From assembly GCA_017621695.1 (NCBI GenBank), contig JAGASP010000121.1:1-51648 (forward strand): a DNA stretch of 51,648 bases. Direction: 5' to 3'. Below are positions 1-7,476 of this stretch, piece after piece. The number at the start of each line of letters is the position of its first letter. The stretch's first letter is position 1. Source of the DNA: Clostridia bacterium. Its GTDB lineage: Bacteria; Bacillota; Clostridia; Oscillospirales; CAG-272. The translations under genes and the position numbers were made by a program. The notes beneath the pieces were generated by a model that was not told the origin of the DNA, did not search any database, and saw only the letters and a program-made list of their open reading frames with translations.

Positions 1-59
1 AAATTGGGGTTTAGCGGTGTGTTTGCCCCCCGATGAACACGAGGAAACCGCTATGTTGG

Positions 60-156
60 CGGGCGGCCACACAGGGCCGCCCCTACAAGCAAATTTTCTA
101 TATGTATCAGCGTCTTTCTGGGTTTGTATGTAGGGGCGACCCTGCGTGGTCGCCCG
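60..156. repeat. Inverted pair of a GC-rich intergenic repeat
   Basis: Bases 60-86 and 130-156 are reverse complements of each other over 27 positions with three mismatches; the shared core reads CAGGG(C/T)CGCCCCTAC. Each copy is itself partly palindromic (GGGCG...CGCCC). About 43 bases separate them. This type of GGGCGACC/GGTCGCCC element is scattered between genes in many Clostridia and is most likely a non-coding REP/MITE-like repeat. The rest of bases 1-259 shows no convincing gene. Confidence 0.7.
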
Positions 157-259
157 TAACCTAAAAATTCCCGATTTACTTGCGTCAAACAGCCCGACAA
201 ACCCAAATTTGAAGCATTGTAACCCCCCACCAAACATTTCCCGAAAGGAGGAAATTCCC

Positions 260-502
260 ATGCTTATCTGGCTTCAAAACCATATTTTCACCATTCTCAT
301 CATCGCCGCGCTGATTGCCTTTTTCGGCTGGCTCCTGTACACTCTCATCCGCGACAGAAAAAAGGGGAAGTCCTCCTGCTGCGGAAGCTGCGCGGGCTGC
401 GCCATGGCGGGGCATTGCCACCCTAACGCGGTAAAGCCCGCCGACACCCCTGAAAACAAGCCCGAGGACACCGCTGAACCTGCCGAGGAGGTGAGATCAT
501 GA
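260..502 (+). CDS. FeoB-associated Cys-rich membrane protein
   Basis: An 80-residue protein: a single N-terminal membrane helix (about residues 7-28), a short basic stretch (RDRKKGK), then a Cys cluster (CCGSCAGCAMAGHCH) and a Pro/Glu-rich acidic tail. This layout is that of the small FeoB-associated Cys-rich proteins found next to the ferrous iron transporter FeoB, which are thought to assist iron handling at the membrane. The start at 260 is set by the AAAGGAGG site at 244-251; the open frame upstream lacks such a site. Its stop overlaps the start of the next gene (ATGA at 499-502), so the two are translationally coupled. FeoB itself is not in the window and may lie to the left. The family name is from motif reading; the exact function is unproven. 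Confidence 0.75.
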   Translation: MLIWLQNHIFTILIIAALIAFFGWLLYTLIRDRKKGKSSCCGSCAGCAMAGHCHPNAVKPADTPENKPEDTAEPAEEVRS

Positions 503-756
503 TCCGCATCACTGTAAAGGTTGACGGCATGATGTGCGGGATGTGCGAGGCTCATGTCAATGATGCTGTTCGTAAGTCCCTCACCGTTAAAAAGGTGGCC
601 TCCAACCACAAAAAGAAGGAGACCGTCATCCTCACCGAGCAGGATATTCCCGATGATCGGATCATAGCCGCAATCCAAGACAGCGGCTATGACTTCAAGA
701 GCTTGTCCCGTAAAGAAGTCAAAGCGGGTGGGCTCTTCGGCCTGTTTCGCAAATAA
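499..756 (+). CDS. Heavy-metal-associated (HMA) domain protein, CopZ-like
   Basis: An 85-residue single-domain protein. The motif GMMCGMCEAHV at residues 10-20 is the metal-binding GMxCxxC loop of HMA domains, which bind Cu(I) or another soft metal through two cysteines and hand it to a P-type ATPase or regulator in the cytoplasm. The predicted beta-alpha-beta-beta-alpha-beta order fits the fold. A basic tail (SRKEVKAGGLFGLFRK) follows the domain. It overlaps the upstream Cys-rich peptide gene by 4 bases, which suggests a joint role in metal handling. No P-type ATPase or CopY/CsoR-type regulator is seen nearby, so the metal is not certain. Confidence 0.8.
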   Translation: MIRITVKVDGMMCGMCEAHVNDAVRKSLTVKKVASNHKKKETVILTEQDIPDDRIIAAIQDSGYDFKSLSRKEVKAGGLFGLFRK

Positions 757-770
757 GCCAACACAACAAA

Positions 771-804
771 AAAATACCCACCAACAACGGTTGGTGGGTA
801 TTTT
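771..804. terminator. Bidirectional rho-independent terminator
   Basis: Perfect 15-bp stem (AAAATACCCACCAAC with its complement) around the 4-base loop AACG, with A and T runs on both sides. It sits between the convergent HMA-domain gene and serA and can serve both. Confidence 0.9.
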
Positions 805-819
805 CATGTTTAACTGAAA

Positions 820-1980
820 TCAGATCACACGCACACGCAGTACAGCCTCCAGAGCCTTGAGGTCGGCTTCTACGGTGGCGGGGACGGTGCCGGTAACGTC
901 GAAAATGGTGTAGGCGGCGTTTCCGCGGGACTTGTTGGTCATGTTCTCGATATTCAAACCCTCGTCAGCCATAACGGCGGTGAGCTTGGTCAGCATACCG
1001 GGGACGTTCTCATGGAGAACGCAGATGCGAGCATCACCCGAACGAGGCATAGAAACAGCAGGGAAATTCACGCTGTTCTTGATGTTACCGTTCTGCAGAT
1101 AATCGTCCATCTGGAGTGCGGCCATGACAGCGCAGTTGTCCTCGGACTCCTCGGTGGAGGCGCCCAGGTGGGGGATCAGGATGGCACCGGGAACGCCGAT
1201 GAGCTCCTGAGTGGCGAAGTCGGTGACGTAGCGGGAGACCTTGCCGCTGGCCAGCGCCTCGATCATGTCGGCAGACTTAACGAGAGAATCGCGGGAGAGG
1301 TTGATGATCTTGACGCCGTCCTTCATGTTTGCCATGGTGGAGGCATTGATCATGCCCTTGGTGTCGGCGGTGGCAGGAACGTGGATGGTGATATAGTCAG
1401 CCACCTTGTAGACCTCCTCGTAGGAGGCGGCGTGGGTGATGTTGTGGTTCAGGTTCCAGGCGGCGTCCACAGACAGGAAGGGATCGCAGCCCACCACCTT
1501 CATGCCCAGACGGACGGCGATATTGGCCACCAGACCGCCGATAGCGCCCAGACCGATGACGCCCAGGGTCTTGCCCTGCAGCTCACAGCCCGCGAACTTG
1601 GACTTGTTCTTCTCCACGGTCTTGGCAGCATCGGGATCGTCCTTCAGGGTGTTCACCCACTCGATACCCGCTACGATGTCACGGGAAGCCAGCAGGAGGG
1701 CGCAGACGGCCAGCTCCTTGACGCCGTTGGCGTTGGCGCCGGGGGTGTTGAAGACCACGATGCCCTCGGAGGTACACTTGTCCAGAGGGATGTTGTTGAC
1801 ACCCGCACCTGCGCGGGCAATGGCCAAGAGCTCAGGGTTGAAATCCATGTCCAGCATATTGGCAGAGCGAACCATGATGCCCTCGGGGGCGGTCACGTCA
1901 GTGCCGATATTGTAGAGGCCTGCGTCCAGCTTGTCGGTGCCGACCTTGGCGATCTTGTTGAGCAGTTGAATGTTTTTCAT
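820..1980 (-). CDS. serA: D-3-phosphoglycerate dehydrogenase
   Basis: A 386-residue enzyme for the first step of serine synthesis: 3-phosphoglycerate plus NAD+ to 3-phosphohydroxypyruvate, in the cytoplasm. It has the two-part D-2-hydroxyacid dehydrogenase fold with a Rossmann motif GLGAIGG at about residues 143-149. The catalytic Arg is R230 (in INLSR), a Glu lies at about 259 and the catalytic His at 271 (in PHLGAST). A C-terminal ACT domain (about 318-386) is the usual site of serine feedback control. It is shorter than the 520-residue class and belongs to the short ACT-containing type. An AAGGAG site lies just upstream of the ATG at 1980. It follows serC on the same strand after a 236-base gap holding palindromic repeats, so the pair is probably one transcription unit. 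Confidence 0.93.
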   Translation of the reverse strand: MKNIQLLNKIAKVGTDKLDAGLYNIGTDVTAPEGIMVRSANMLDMDFNPELLAIARAGAGVNNIPLDKCTSEGIVVFNTPGANANGVKELAVCALLLASRDIVAGIEWVNTLKDDPDAAKTVEKNKSKFAGCELQGKTLGVIGLGAIGGLVANIAVRLGMKVVGCDPFLSVDAAWNLNHNITHAASYEEVYKVADYITIHVPATADTKGMINASTMANMKDGVKIINLSRDSLVKSADMIEALASGKVSRYVTDFATQELIGVPGAILIPHLGASTEESEDNCAVMAALQMDDYLQNGNIKNSVNFPAVSMPRSGDARICVLHENVPGMLTKLTAVMADEGLNIENMTNKSRGNAAYTIFDVTGTVPATVEADLKALEAVLRVRVI

Positions 1981-2031
1981 GATGGATGTTCTCCTTATAT
2001 CATATTATGTGGGACTCTGTCCCACACCCTG

Positions 2032-2061
2032 CTCAAAACCTTTTTGCAAAAAGGTTTTGAG
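2032..2061. repeat. Perfect palindrome in the serC-serA gap
   Basis: Two 14-base arms (CTCAAAACCTTTTT and its complement) around GC. With the palindrome at 2165-2198 it bounds a stretch of about 170 bases that looks like a copy of a dispersed intergenic element rather than a gene-specific terminator. Confidence 0.75.
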
Positions 2062-2164
2062 AATTCCAAAAATCTTAAATAGAGAGATGTTTTGAAAGGG
2101 AAAGGACGAACCGTTGGGGACGCCGATTCCTACACATATTTTTTAAAAGTTCTTGAAGGGGGTC

Positions 2165-2198
2165 AAGGGGGAAACTTCTTTCAAGAAGTTTCCCCCTT
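2165..2198. repeat. Perfect 16-bp palindrome, AAACTTCTT family
   Basis: The arms AAGGGGGAAACTTCTT and its exact complement flank a 2-base loop. A sister copy with the same AAGGG..AAACTT plan lies at 11910-11939. On the minus strand it falls just after the serC stop, so it may also act as an attenuator or RNA 3'-end protector. There is no clean U-tract. Confidence 0.75.
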
Positions 2199-2216
2199 GC
2201 GTACTCCTCGCTCTCC

Positions 2217-3308
2217 TTAATCCTTGGGGTTCTCGGCGGCGAACTTCTTCATGAACTCCACCAGAGCGGCGACACCCTCGTAGGGCATGGCGTTGTAGAT
2301 GGAAGCGCGCATACCGCCCACGGATCTGTGACCCTTCAGGTTCTTCATGCCGGCCTTGGCAGCTTCAGATGCGAACTTCTTGTCCAGGTTGGGGTTGCCG
2401 GTGACGAAGGTGACATTCATCATGGAGCGGGAACCGGCCTTGACGGGGGCGATGTAGTAGTCCTGGTTGTCCAGGTAATCGTACAGGAGAGCGGCCTTCT
2501 TGACGTTCTTCTCCTTCATGGCCTCCAGTCCGCCCTGCTCCAGCAGGTACTCGCAGACCAGACCCAACATGTAGATGGTATAGCAGGGAGGGGTGTTGTA
2601 CATGGAATCGTTGTCGGCCATGGTCTTCCACTCCAGCATAGTGGGAGCCTTGGGATCGCAGTAGTCAAGCAGATCCTCGCGGACGATGACCACGGTCACG
2701 CCGGCGGGAGCCATGTTCTTCTGGGCACCGGCGTAGATCACACCGAACTTGGTGACGTCCACGGGCTCGGAGAGGATGCAGGAGGACATATCGGCTACCA
2801 GGGGCACATCACCCGTGTCGGGGACGTTTGCGAACTTGGTGCCGTAGATGGTGTTGTTGTAGCAAACGTGGACGTAGGCAGCGTCGGGGCGCACCATGTC
2901 CGCGGTGATCTCGGGGATATGGTCGAAGTTATCGTCCTTGGTGGTGGCGATGCACTTGACGTCGTAGCCCATCTTCTGGGCTTCCTTGAAGGCCTTGCCC
3001 GAGAACTGACCCGAGACCACGTAGTCAGCCTTGCCGGTGCGACCGATCAGGTTGATCGGAACCGAGGCGAACTGGGTGGAGGCGCCGCCCTGCAGGAACA
3101 GCACCTTGTAGTTGTCAGGAATATTCATCAGCTTGCGCAGGTCAGCCTGCGTCTTTGCGATAATGGCTTCATAATCCGGAGATCGGTGGGACATCTCCAT
3201 GACGGACATACCGGACTCGCCATAGCAGACCAACTCGGACGCTGCTTTCTCGAGAACCGGGACGGGAAGCATAGAGGGGCCTGCCGAAAAGTTAAATACT
3301 CTGTTCAT
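2217..3308 (-). CDS. serC: Phosphoserine aminotransferase
   Basis: A 363-residue class-V PLP-dependent aminotransferase that converts 3-phosphohydroxypyruvate and glutamate to phosphoserine and 2-oxoglutarate. It opens with the typical NFSAGPSMLP motif. The Schiff-base Lys is K197 in YAGAQKNMAPAG, and MSHRSPDY at about 39-46 is the family substrate-site segment. The open frame runs 36 codons further upstream, but the ATG at 3308 has a GGAGG site and gives the usual family length. A strong promoter lies at 3399-3427. No phosphoserine phosphatase (serB) is in the window, so serine synthesis is completed by a gene elsewhere. serA follows downstream. Confidence 0.95.
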   Translation of the reverse strand: MNRVFNFSAGPSMLPVPVLEKAASELVCYGESGMSVMEMSHRSPDYEAIIAKTQADLRKLMNIPDNYKVLFLQGGASTQFASVPINLIGRTGKADYVVSGQFSGKAFKEAQKMGYDVKCIATTKDDNFDHIPEITADMVRPDAAYVHVCYNNTIYGTKFANVPDTGDVPLVADMSSCILSEPVDVTKFGVIYAGAQKNMAPAGVTVVIVREDLLDYCDPKAPTMLEWKTMADNDSMYNTPPCYTIYMLGLVCEYLLEQGGLEAMKEKNVKKAALLYDYLDNQDYYIAPVKAGSRSMMNVTFVTGNPNLDKKFASEAAKAGMKNLKGHRSVGGMRASIYNAMPYEGVAALVEFMKKFAAENPKD

Positions 3309-3398
3309 AAGTGAACCTCCGTGGTAAAAAATGGTGTTTCTTACGGTGCACTCCTGCACCCGTAAGGCAGGATCGTTAAAATATAAACGATTGCATTT

Positions 3399-3427
3399 AT
3401 CATAACACATTTGCAAGAAAATGTCAA
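3399..3427 (-). promoter_or_regulatory. Promoter of serC-serA
   Basis: On the minus strand TTGACA (3422-3427), a 17-base spacer and TATGAT (3399-3404). The transcript would start near 3392, giving a leader of about 84 bases, too short for a T-box; none was recognised. Confidence 0.85.
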
Positions 3428-3541
3428 GCGTTTTTGCAAAAAATATTCAAAACATCAGATTTTCAGCTTTTTCACGCCAAAATCGTCAAGAATCGAGGTT
3501 TCAAAATTGCAAAAATTTATTTTTGGGGTTATTTCCCGCGT

Positions 3542-4768
3542 TCAACACTTCCCTACTTGTGCCGTGGGGTGCGGCGTGTACAGCCGTGCAAGTCCTCCTT
3601 CGGAGGTCTCGCGATAAAGCGCAGACATATCCTTACCCGTGCGATACATGGTCTCCACCACAAGATCGAAGGAGATCTTACGGCTGCCCGACAGGAAGTT
3701 TGCCAGAGAAAGGGCATTGATGGCGCGCATGGCAGCAACCGCGTTGCGTTCAATGCAGGGGATCTGGACGAGACCGCATACAGGGTCACAGGTCAATCCC
3801 AGGTGATGCTCCAGCGACATTTCGGCGGCGTATTCGATCTGGTCAATGCCCATTTCAAACAGCTCGCAAAGGCCTGCGGCGGCCATGGAGCAAGCCGTAC
3901 CGATCTCGGCCTGACAACCGCATTCTGCGCCGCTGACCGATGCATTGGTCGCCACGATATTACCGACAAGTCCCGCCACCGCCAAAGCACGGATGATCGC
4001 CTTGTCGGAAAACGCATTCTTATCCTGCATATACTTGAGCACAGCAGGCACGACACCGCAGGAGCCGCAGGTGGGAGCCGTAACGATCTTGCCGCAGTCT
4101 GCGTTTTGCTCACTCACGGCAAAGGCATACGCACAGACCATGCGGTTTTCCCTCGTCTGAGGGCTTTCGTCGATGTGCCGCTGGTTGAAAAGCTTCTGCG
4201 CCTTGCGCTCCACGTCCAAGCCTCCGGGTAAGGTTCCCGTATGGATCAGTCCCTCGCGGATGGCGGCACACATGGTGTCCCACACCTTGGAGAGGAAATG
4301 CGGGAATTCTTCGTCCTCGTGCTCAAAGACGTAATCCGACAAACGAATGTTGCGGTGGCGGCAGATCTCCGCGATCTCCGAAAAGCTGTTCTCGCCGTAT
4401 ACGTCTTCGGCAACCTCTTTGGGGATGCCGACCTCTCGGATCTCACCGCCGCCCACCGACAGATAGGTCTTGCGCCCCAGCTCTCCATCCGTACCGTAAG
4501 CGATCAGCTCGATGGTATTGGGGTGTGCCAGCGGACGATCCTCATTGTCAAAAACAATGTGCGTGGGCACAGGAGCCAATGCATCTGCCACCGCGCGATC
4601 CGTCCCATGTCCCCTGCCCGTTTTGGAAAGCGAGCCGTAAAGGATGACTTCAAATTTGACGGCGTTCGGATATGCTTTTTTCATGCTTTTTGCCGCAAAC
4701 GCGGGCCCCATGGTGTGAGAGCTGGAGGGGCCTATGCCGATTTTATAAATGCTTCTGATGGATTTCAT
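3542..4768 (-). CDS. sdaA: L-serine dehydratase, iron-sulfur dependent, single chain
   Basis: A 408-residue enzyme that deaminates L-serine to pyruvate and ammonia. The N-terminal beta domain starts with GPSSSHTMGP (residues 13-22). The C-terminal alpha domain holds the Cys-rich segments APTCGSCGVVP, GAECGCQAEIGTACS and CDPVCGLVQIPC, which supply the ligands of the labile 4Fe-4S cluster and the anion-binding site. Fused beta and alpha domains match the SdaA type (about 450 residues); this one is slightly short. The ATG at 4768 is preferred over an earlier in-frame ATG (4846) because GAAGGAG lies just before it and the conserved domain begins there. Only 8 bases separate it from the upstream ThyX-like gene, so both are read from the promoter at 5434-5462. 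It opposes serC/serA metabolically; the two units have separate promoters. Confidence 0.9.
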   Translation of the reverse strand: MKSIRSIYKIGIGPSSSHTMGPAFAAKSMKKAYPNAVKFEVILYGSLSKTGRGHGTDRAVADALAPVPTHIVFDNEDRPLAHPNTIELIAYGTDGELGRKTYLSVGGGEIREVGIPKEVAEDVYGENSFSEIAEICRHRNIRLSDYVFEHEDEEFPHFLSKVWDTMCAAIREGLIHTGTLPGGLDVERKAQKLFNQRHIDESPQTRENRMVCAYAFAVSEQNADCGKIVTAPTCGSCGVVPAVLKYMQDKNAFSDKAIIRALAVAGLVGNIVATNASVSGAECGCQAEIGTACSMAAAGLCELFEMGIDQIEYAAEMSLEHHLGLTCDPVCGLVQIPCIERNAVAAMRAINALSLANFLSGSRKISFDLVVETMYRTGKDMSALYRETSEGGLARLYTPHPTAQVGKC

Positions 4769-4776
4769 ATGGGTGC

Positions 4777-5400
4777 TTACTCCTTCACACAGATCCACTC
4801 CTTCGCACAAGGCAAAGTCAGGATCCAATCGCAGAGCGTATGCCATTCGGCCAGCTTGTGATGGCGGCGAGCATAGTAGATGTTGATCAGATTTTCGTAA
4901 TTCAGCGTAACGGTACGCATCTGGTTATAGGACGAGGGCAACATCTGGATCATATTATGCCAGGGCTGACGGTCTTCCTTATTGGCGATGAATTTTTGGC
5001 GTTCAACCTCCAGATAAGCCACCGTCGCGTCCAACAGCGCCAAGCCGCCCGCATCCAGTCGATCGTGGGAAAAGTCATCACGCTCAAAGGCTTTCGCGTG
5101 GATCTTATGCATGGTGGACGTGGAATTGGCCACCGTGCCCACCTTGTAGGTATCAAATTCCTTCCACCAGTACAGAGGCGCGGTAATATCCACCGACACA
5201 AAGATCTGGCGAAGGAATTTTCTGTGGTCCGATCCCGCCACAGCCAATCTGTGACCGAAATCAAGGTCGATCGCTCCGACAACAAAGCGACCCTTTTCGT
5301 CGTAATGGCTATCGGATTTTTCCCAACTGTTCATGGGATTGCGCGCGCCGCGAATGGCGTTGTCTATGTTCATAACGGCGGTTCTTTCAAGCGTCAGCAT
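4777..5400 (-). CDS. ThyX-like protein of unknown function
   Basis: A 207-residue soluble protein, start set by an AAGGAGG site before the ATG at 5400. I recognise it as a conserved type also seen in Clostridia and their phages, with hallmark stretches ITAPLYWWKEFDTYKVG, NSTSTMHKIHAKAF and LPSSYNQMRTVTLNYENL. Their spacing (Trp-rich segment, then LP..YNQ.RT..LNY, then a basic YYARRHHKLAEWH) recalls FAD-dependent thymidylate synthases (ThyX). The canonical RHR(x)7S signature is not evident, so thymidylate synthesis should not be assumed. It is the first gene of a two-gene operon with L-serine dehydratase. Serine is the main donor of one-carbon units, so a link to folate/nucleotide metabolism is an appealing but unproven inference. 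Confidence 0.6.
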   Translation of the reverse strand: MLTLERTAVMNIDNAIRGARNPMNSWEKSDSHYDEKGRFVVGAIDLDFGHRLAVAGSDHRKFLRQIFVSVDITAPLYWWKEFDTYKVGTVANSTSTMHKIHAKAFERDDFSHDRLDAGGLALLDATVAYLEVERQKFIANKEDRQPWHNMIQMLPSSYNQMRTVTLNYENLINIYYARRHHKLAEWHTLCDWILTLPCAKEWICVKE

Positions 5401-5433
5401 AAAAGCCTCCTTGTCTTTTTTCTTCTATTTTTT

Positions 5434-5462
5434 ATTATATCATACCCCCACAGCCTTGTCAA
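5434..5462 (-). promoter_or_regulatory. Promoter of the ThyX-like/sdaA operon
   Basis: Minus-strand TTGACA (5457-5462), 17-base spacer, TATAAT (5434-5439): a consensus sigma-A promoter. The transcript start is about 25 bases before the start codon. Confidence 0.9.
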
Positions 5463-5464
5463 GA

Positions 5465-5480
5465 GAGTTTTTAGAGGTGA
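5465..5480 (+). repeat. Half copy of the TTTTTAGAGGTGAC repeat
   Basis: AGAGAGTTTTTAGAGG followed by TGAC matches the right arm of the hairpin at 9001-9048 almost exactly; a shorter TTTAGAGGTG occurs on the minus strand near 10550. It appears to be a fragment of a dispersed repeat in the divergent promoter region. Confidence 0.5.
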
Positions 5481-5518
5481 CCAACATTCCGGGCTTTTCA
5501 TAAATTTTCTTCTACTAC

Positions 5519-5547
5519 TGGACAAGATGCAAAATTTATGATATACT
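5519..5547 (+). promoter_or_regulatory. Promoter of the 5579-9948 operon
   Basis: TGGACA (5519-5524), 17-base spacer, TATACT (5542-5547). It points away from the promoter at 5434-5462, and the intervening 60 bases form a divergent control region. Confidence 0.75.
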
Positions 5548-5578
5548 ATAGAAAATGTCTTAACGGAGGTTACGTTCC

Positions 5579-6253
5579 ATGACCCCTGCCTATATTCTTC
5601 CCCAAAAAGAGACGCGCACATACCGTTTTTCTGTCCTTCGCGTGATCGCCATGAGCCTCATGCTCTTTCTTCTGACCGCGGCGTGTTTGTATCTTCACAA
5701 TACCATTCAGGAAAACTATGTCTCCTATCTGACGACTGCGGAGAAGAAAACCACCGCGTTTCTTGCCGAGCAGCTCAGCTATATGCTTCCCTTCCTTGCG
5801 ATTGCCGTGTTTCAGTTTGCCGTATATGCCAAATACGACAACCGCGACGGGATTTTACAAAAGGAGCAGGCTTGGGAAATTCTCATCCTGGCCGCGCTCG
5901 TCTATCTTGTGTTGCTCCCCTATGTGAAAAACTACAGTGACCAAACCCTGACGTTGCAGTTGGCCGCCGGGATCGAGGTGGAAAAGAATGCGGGCAGAGA
6001 GTATGAAGCTCTGTTTTTGGATGTGTTCCAATGGTTTGTCCGTTTGTCCATTCCCTTGGTTTTCCTGCTCACCTACCATTTTGTCCGCGCAGGTGTTGAA
6101 GTCCGCGAAGCCACCTCCGTATCCACGTCGTCTGCCGATGCAAAAAACACTGCGGCCGATGGAAATTCCGAAGAAAATCCCGCCACAAATCACGCCGAAG
6201 AAGCCACCATCACAGAGCAGCCTTCCACCCCCGAGCAAGGAGAAACCGCATGA
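5579..6253 (+). CDS. Four-helix membrane protein, unknown function
   Basis: A 224-residue protein with about four hydrophobic segments (near residues 22-41, 68-86, 97-114 and 152-172) and a hydrophilic C-terminal tail rich in Ser, Thr, Glu and Ala (about 175-224). The start at 5579 follows an ACGGAGGT site. It is first in an operon, and its last codons overlap the alanyl-tRNA editing gene (ATGA at 6250-6253). I do not recognise the family and see no catalytic motif. The low-complexity tail may be cytosolic or extracytosolic. Confidence 0.75.
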   Translation: MTPAYILPQKETRTYRFSVLRVIAMSLMLFLLTAACLYLHNTIQENYVSYLTTAEKKTTAFLAEQLSYMLPFLAIAVFQFAVYAKYDNRDGILQKEQAWEILILAALVYLVLLPYVKNYSDQTLTLQLAAGIEVEKNAGREYEALFLDVFQWFVRLSIPLVFLLTYHFVRAGVEVREATSVSTSSADAKNTAADGNSEENPATNHAEEATITEQPSTPEQGETA

Positions 6254-7443
6254 CCGCCACACGACGCTTGTTTGATGAAAACAGCCATTTGTTTGATTTC
6301 ACCGCCAAGATCCTGTCGGTCACTCCGATCGATGAGGATACCCTGTCCGTCGTGCTGGACGCTACCGCATTTTTCCCCGAGGGCGGCGGACAAGCCCCCG
6401 ATACTGGAGTACTTTGCGGTTTTTCTGTGTCCGACGTGCAAGAGCATGACGGAGTCATTTACCACACCGTCAAGGCAGACGCCTCCTTCCCTGCTGCGGG
6501 ATGCACCGTCGAGGGACAGCTTGACCGAGAGGTGCGTCTGCGCAAAATGCAGAATCACTCCGGAGAGCACATCATTTCTGGCATCGTTCACCGCATCTAC
6601 GGCTACACCAACGTCGGTTTCCATCTGGGGAACGGGGATGTCACGCTGGATTTTGACGGCGTTCTGACCCGAGAACAGCTCAACGAAATTGAAGATGAGG
6701 CCAACCGCATCGTGGCCGCCAGCCTGCCTGTCAAGGCATACTATCCCTCCCCCGAGGTGCTGGCAACCCTTGCTTACCGCGCCAAGCTGGAGCTGACCGA
6801 GAACGTCCGCATGGTAGAGATCGGCCAAGGGGAAGATATGATGGATCGTTGCGCTTGCTGTGCCCCCCACGTAGATAACACGGGAGAGATCGGACTCATC
6901 AAGCTTCTGGACTTCATCCACTACAAGGGCGGTGTGCGCATCCATATGCTCTGCGGCCTGGACGCTTTGGAGGATTACCGTCAACGGTATACCGACGTAG
7001 CGCTTCTTGCCGCCCGTCTGTCGGTCAAGCAACAAGATCTGGTTGCGGGCTTTGACCGTTTGCAGGCCGAGATCGAAGCGCAAAAGCAGATCATTTTTGA
7101 TCTGCGTCAGACCCTTCTCAGCATGACCCTCGCCTCCCTCCCCGAAACCGACGGAAGCCTTTGCCTTTTTGAAGAAACGGGAGACGCAAATGCCATGCGC
7201 AGGCTCCTCAATGAGGCCGCCCCCAAATGTAAACTGCTGTGCGGTGTCTTCCACGGGGACGATCAAAGCGGCTACCGCTATTTCATCGGGCGCGGAGATC
7301 CCTCCATCGACTTAAAGCAATACGCCAAGGATATCAATGCCGCCTTGAACGCCAAGGGCGGCGGTTCTTCCGAAATGCTACAGGGGCGCGCAGGGACAAC
7401 CAAAGCGCAGATCCAAGCGTTTTTTGATACTTTTTATATTTGA
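6250..7443 (+). CDS. Alanyl-tRNA editing protein (AlaX-like, long form)
   Basis: A 397-residue stand-alone relative of the editing half of alanyl-tRNA synthetase, which removes serine or glycine wrongly attached to tRNA-Ala. The zinc/catalytic ligands of the family are visible: H103 and H107 in NHSGEH, and C203 and H207 in CCAPHV, corresponding to HxxxH and CxxxH. The start of the domain shows FFPEGGGQAPDTG, the usual first editing-domain motif. A short coiled segment (about 255-290) and a C-terminal DHHA1-like region ending in GGGSSEMLQGRAG mirror the end of AlaRS. The start overlaps the upstream membrane protein gene by 4 bases. No aminoacylation domain is present. Confidence 0.88.
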   Translation: MTATRRLFDENSHLFDFTAKILSVTPIDEDTLSVVLDATAFFPEGGGQAPDTGVLCGFSVSDVQEHDGVIYHTVKADASFPAAGCTVEGQLDREVRLRKMQNHSGEHIISGIVHRIYGYTNVGFHLGNGDVTLDFDGVLTREQLNEIEDEANRIVAASLPVKAYYPSPEVLATLAYRAKLELTENVRMVEIGQGEDMMDRCACCAPHVDNTGEIGLIKLLDFIHYKGGVRIHMLCGLDALEDYRQRYTDVALLAARLSVKQQDLVAGFDRLQAEIEAQKQIIFDLRQTLLSMTLASLPETDGSLCLFEETGDANAMRRLLNEAAPKCKLLCGVFHGDDQSGYRYFIGRGDPSIDLKQYAKDINAALNAKGGGSSEMLQGRAGTTKAQIQAFFDTFYI

Positions 7444-7476
7444 CCGCGAGCCTCGCAAGCATAAGGAAAGCGAATT

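Noticed and set aside
3309-3392. T-box or riboswitch upstream of serC
   Set aside because: The leader is only about 84 bases and lacks the T-box sequence or specifier stem.
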